This document shows positions 6,051 to 6,783 of a DNA stretch of 6,783 nucleotides, one piece after another. This DNA is from Psychroflexus sp. (lineage in GTDB: Bacteria; Bacteroidota; Bacteroidia; Flavobacteriales; Flavobacteriaceae). The translations under genes were made by a program, and so were the position numbers. The stretch covers positions 1-6,783 of the forward strand of contig PXBV01000214.1 in assembly GCA_003565575.1 (NCBI GenBank), written 5' to 3'. How positions within the stretch are numbered: the stretch's first letter is position 1; each line of letters begins with the position of its first letter. Under the pieces are notes generated by a model. It was not told where the DNA came from. It was given only the letters and a program-made list of their open reading frames with translations, and searched no databases.

Positions 6051-6783
6051 TGAGGTTACCAATATCATTAAGATTGGAAATTACGACGTTTTAGACGTGG
6101 ATAGCGAAGAGATTGTTTGAGAAGGTGATCACGCGGGTAATGTTTTTGACGATCATGCTTTACAATTTGGCATACGAATTATGATACACAAGAAAACAGA
6201 AATCTCCCACACGAAATTATTTTCAGGTTGGATAGTTTATATATGGTTAATGGGTTCAGATATCTTCCAAGACAGGATAATAACCGTAATGGTAGAATAC
6301 GCAGATATGAATTATACGTTTCAGATATCCTTAATGAAATAAAAAACAATGATAAATTAATTGCAACAGGAGCCTGGGATGACAATGAGATGCATAAAGA
6401 TATTTTTTTCGATGAACCTATTAAAGCTGAGTTTTTTAGACTAGTTGCTCTTGAAGATTGGTCTGGTGGCAATTTCACTACTGCAGCTGAAATCCGCGTT
6501 TTTGGAAACGTTACTGATGAGCTGGGCGATACCTCTGTGACCCTCTCTGTAGATAGAAATGAATTAAAAAAAATTAAAATATATCCTAATCCTACTAAGG
6601 GTTACATGAATATTAATAATACAGAAAGTGGTAACCCTTTTGATGCTAGTGTATTTAACCTCATGGGGAAACTAATCAAAAAATTTTCAGTTAAAAACTC
6701 TTATAAATTGGATGTTTCTAATTTTAATAGTGGAATGTATTTTATTGTATTTAAAGATTCACATGGTAATCTTGTAGAAACTA
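6051..6783 (+). pseudogene. Broken reading frame: F5/8 type C (discoidin-like) domain plus T9SS type A sorting domain; runs off window
   Basis: There is no start codon of its own in a sensible place. Frame +1 of the window (open from 6028) reads NIIKIGNYDVLDVDSEEIV, then an in-frame TGA at 6118-6120, then EGDHAGNVFDDHA up to 6159. From 6162 the homology continues in another frame: TIWHTNYDTQENRNLPHEII, GFRYLPRQDNNRNGRIRRYE, YVSD, FFRLVALEDW and AAEIRVFG. Joined with one missing base near 6160, this is a near-complete F5/8 type C domain: VDSEE, FD-x6-WHT, LPHEI and YLPRQD..NGR are the family's usual landmarks. F5/8C domains bind glycans in secreted CAZymes. From about 6573 the T9SS type A sorting domain follows (IKIYPNPTKG, VFNLMGKLIKK, LDVSNFNSGMYFIVF), cut by the window edge probably a few residues before its end. 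The final frame equals the sulfatase's frame. It is either a decayed tail of the sulfatase or the 3' remnant of another secreted gene; sequencing error is a less likely third option. Confidence 0.75.
6573..6783 (+). other. T9SS type A C-terminal sorting domain coding segment (within the broken gene)
   Basis: The segment encodes the conserved pieces of the Bacteroidota secretion tag in the expected order: a YPNP motif followed by G (IKIYPNPTKG), a central VFNLMGKLIKK block, and the closing LDVSNFNSGMYFIVF strand pair. In functional proteins this domain directs outer-membrane translocation by T9SS and attachment to the cell surface. The stretch itself has no stop or shift within the window, but it sits downstream of the lesions at 6118-6120 and about 6160, so it is probably not translated as part of a functional product. 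Confidence 0.8.

Noticed and set aside
6048..6164. Programmed frameshifting or TGA recoding to produce a sulfatase-F5/8C-CTD fusion
   Set aside because: It would need two shifts and a stop readthrough within about 120 bp, with no slippery heptamer, pseudoknot or SECIS-like structure evident; mutation or sequencing error explains it more simply.
6179..6478. 99-codon open frame on the minus strand
   Set aside because: The plus strand here encodes clear F5/8 type C motifs (LPHEI, YLPRQD, NGRIRRYE), so the minus-strand frame is a shadow.

Overview
The window looks like a piece of a (probably marine) Flavobacteriia / Bacteroidota chromosome. The evidence is AT-rich DNA with AT-rich, Shine-Dalgarno-poor gene starts, a type IX secretion (T9SS) type A sorting domain at the right edge, and genes of types common in that group: a PepSY-TM protein, a cupin_8/JmjC-like protein, a DUF4982-type GH2 enzyme and an exported sulfatase. 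No tRNA, rRNA, CRISPR array or intact insertion sequence was seen.

Left part (1-1230): the 3' end of a PepSY-associated transmembrane protein is followed, 94 bp later, by a complete cupin-like (JmjC/cupin_8) putative Fe(II)/2-oxoglutarate oxygenase with an HxD...H metal triad. These look like housekeeping or accessory genes unrelated to the carbohydrate genes downstream.

Middle gap (1231-1687): 457 bp without a convincing intact gene. It holds overlapping GTCAT/ATGAC palindromes right after the cupin stop, a possible decayed minus-strand reading frame split over two frames, a 10-bp direct repeat flanking part of it, and a candidate Bacteroidota-type -7 box inside an inverted repeat upstream of the GH2 gene.

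Right part (1688-6783): a polysaccharide-degradation pair reading rightward, 13 bp apart and probably one operon. It consists of an exported GH2 beta-galactosidase-like glycosidase, then an exported S1-type sulfatase with a C-terminal helical-repeat region. Together they suggest trimming of a sulfated polysaccharide (possibly algal); the exact glycan cannot be read from the sequence. Neither protein has a lipobox or a T9SS tag as read, so both are predicted periplasmic.

The most interesting part is 6051-6783. It encodes a recognisable F5/8 type C (discoidin-like) carbohydrate-binding domain followed by a T9SS type A sorting domain, but the reading frame is broken by at least one in-frame TGA (6118-6120) and one frameshift (near 6160), and it has no start of its own. 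It abuts the sulfatase stop with no gap and its last part is back in the sulfatase's frame. So either the sulfatase once carried a surface-targeting, glycan-binding tail and has lost it, or this is the 3' remnant of another secreted gene. No wholly new system is evident.
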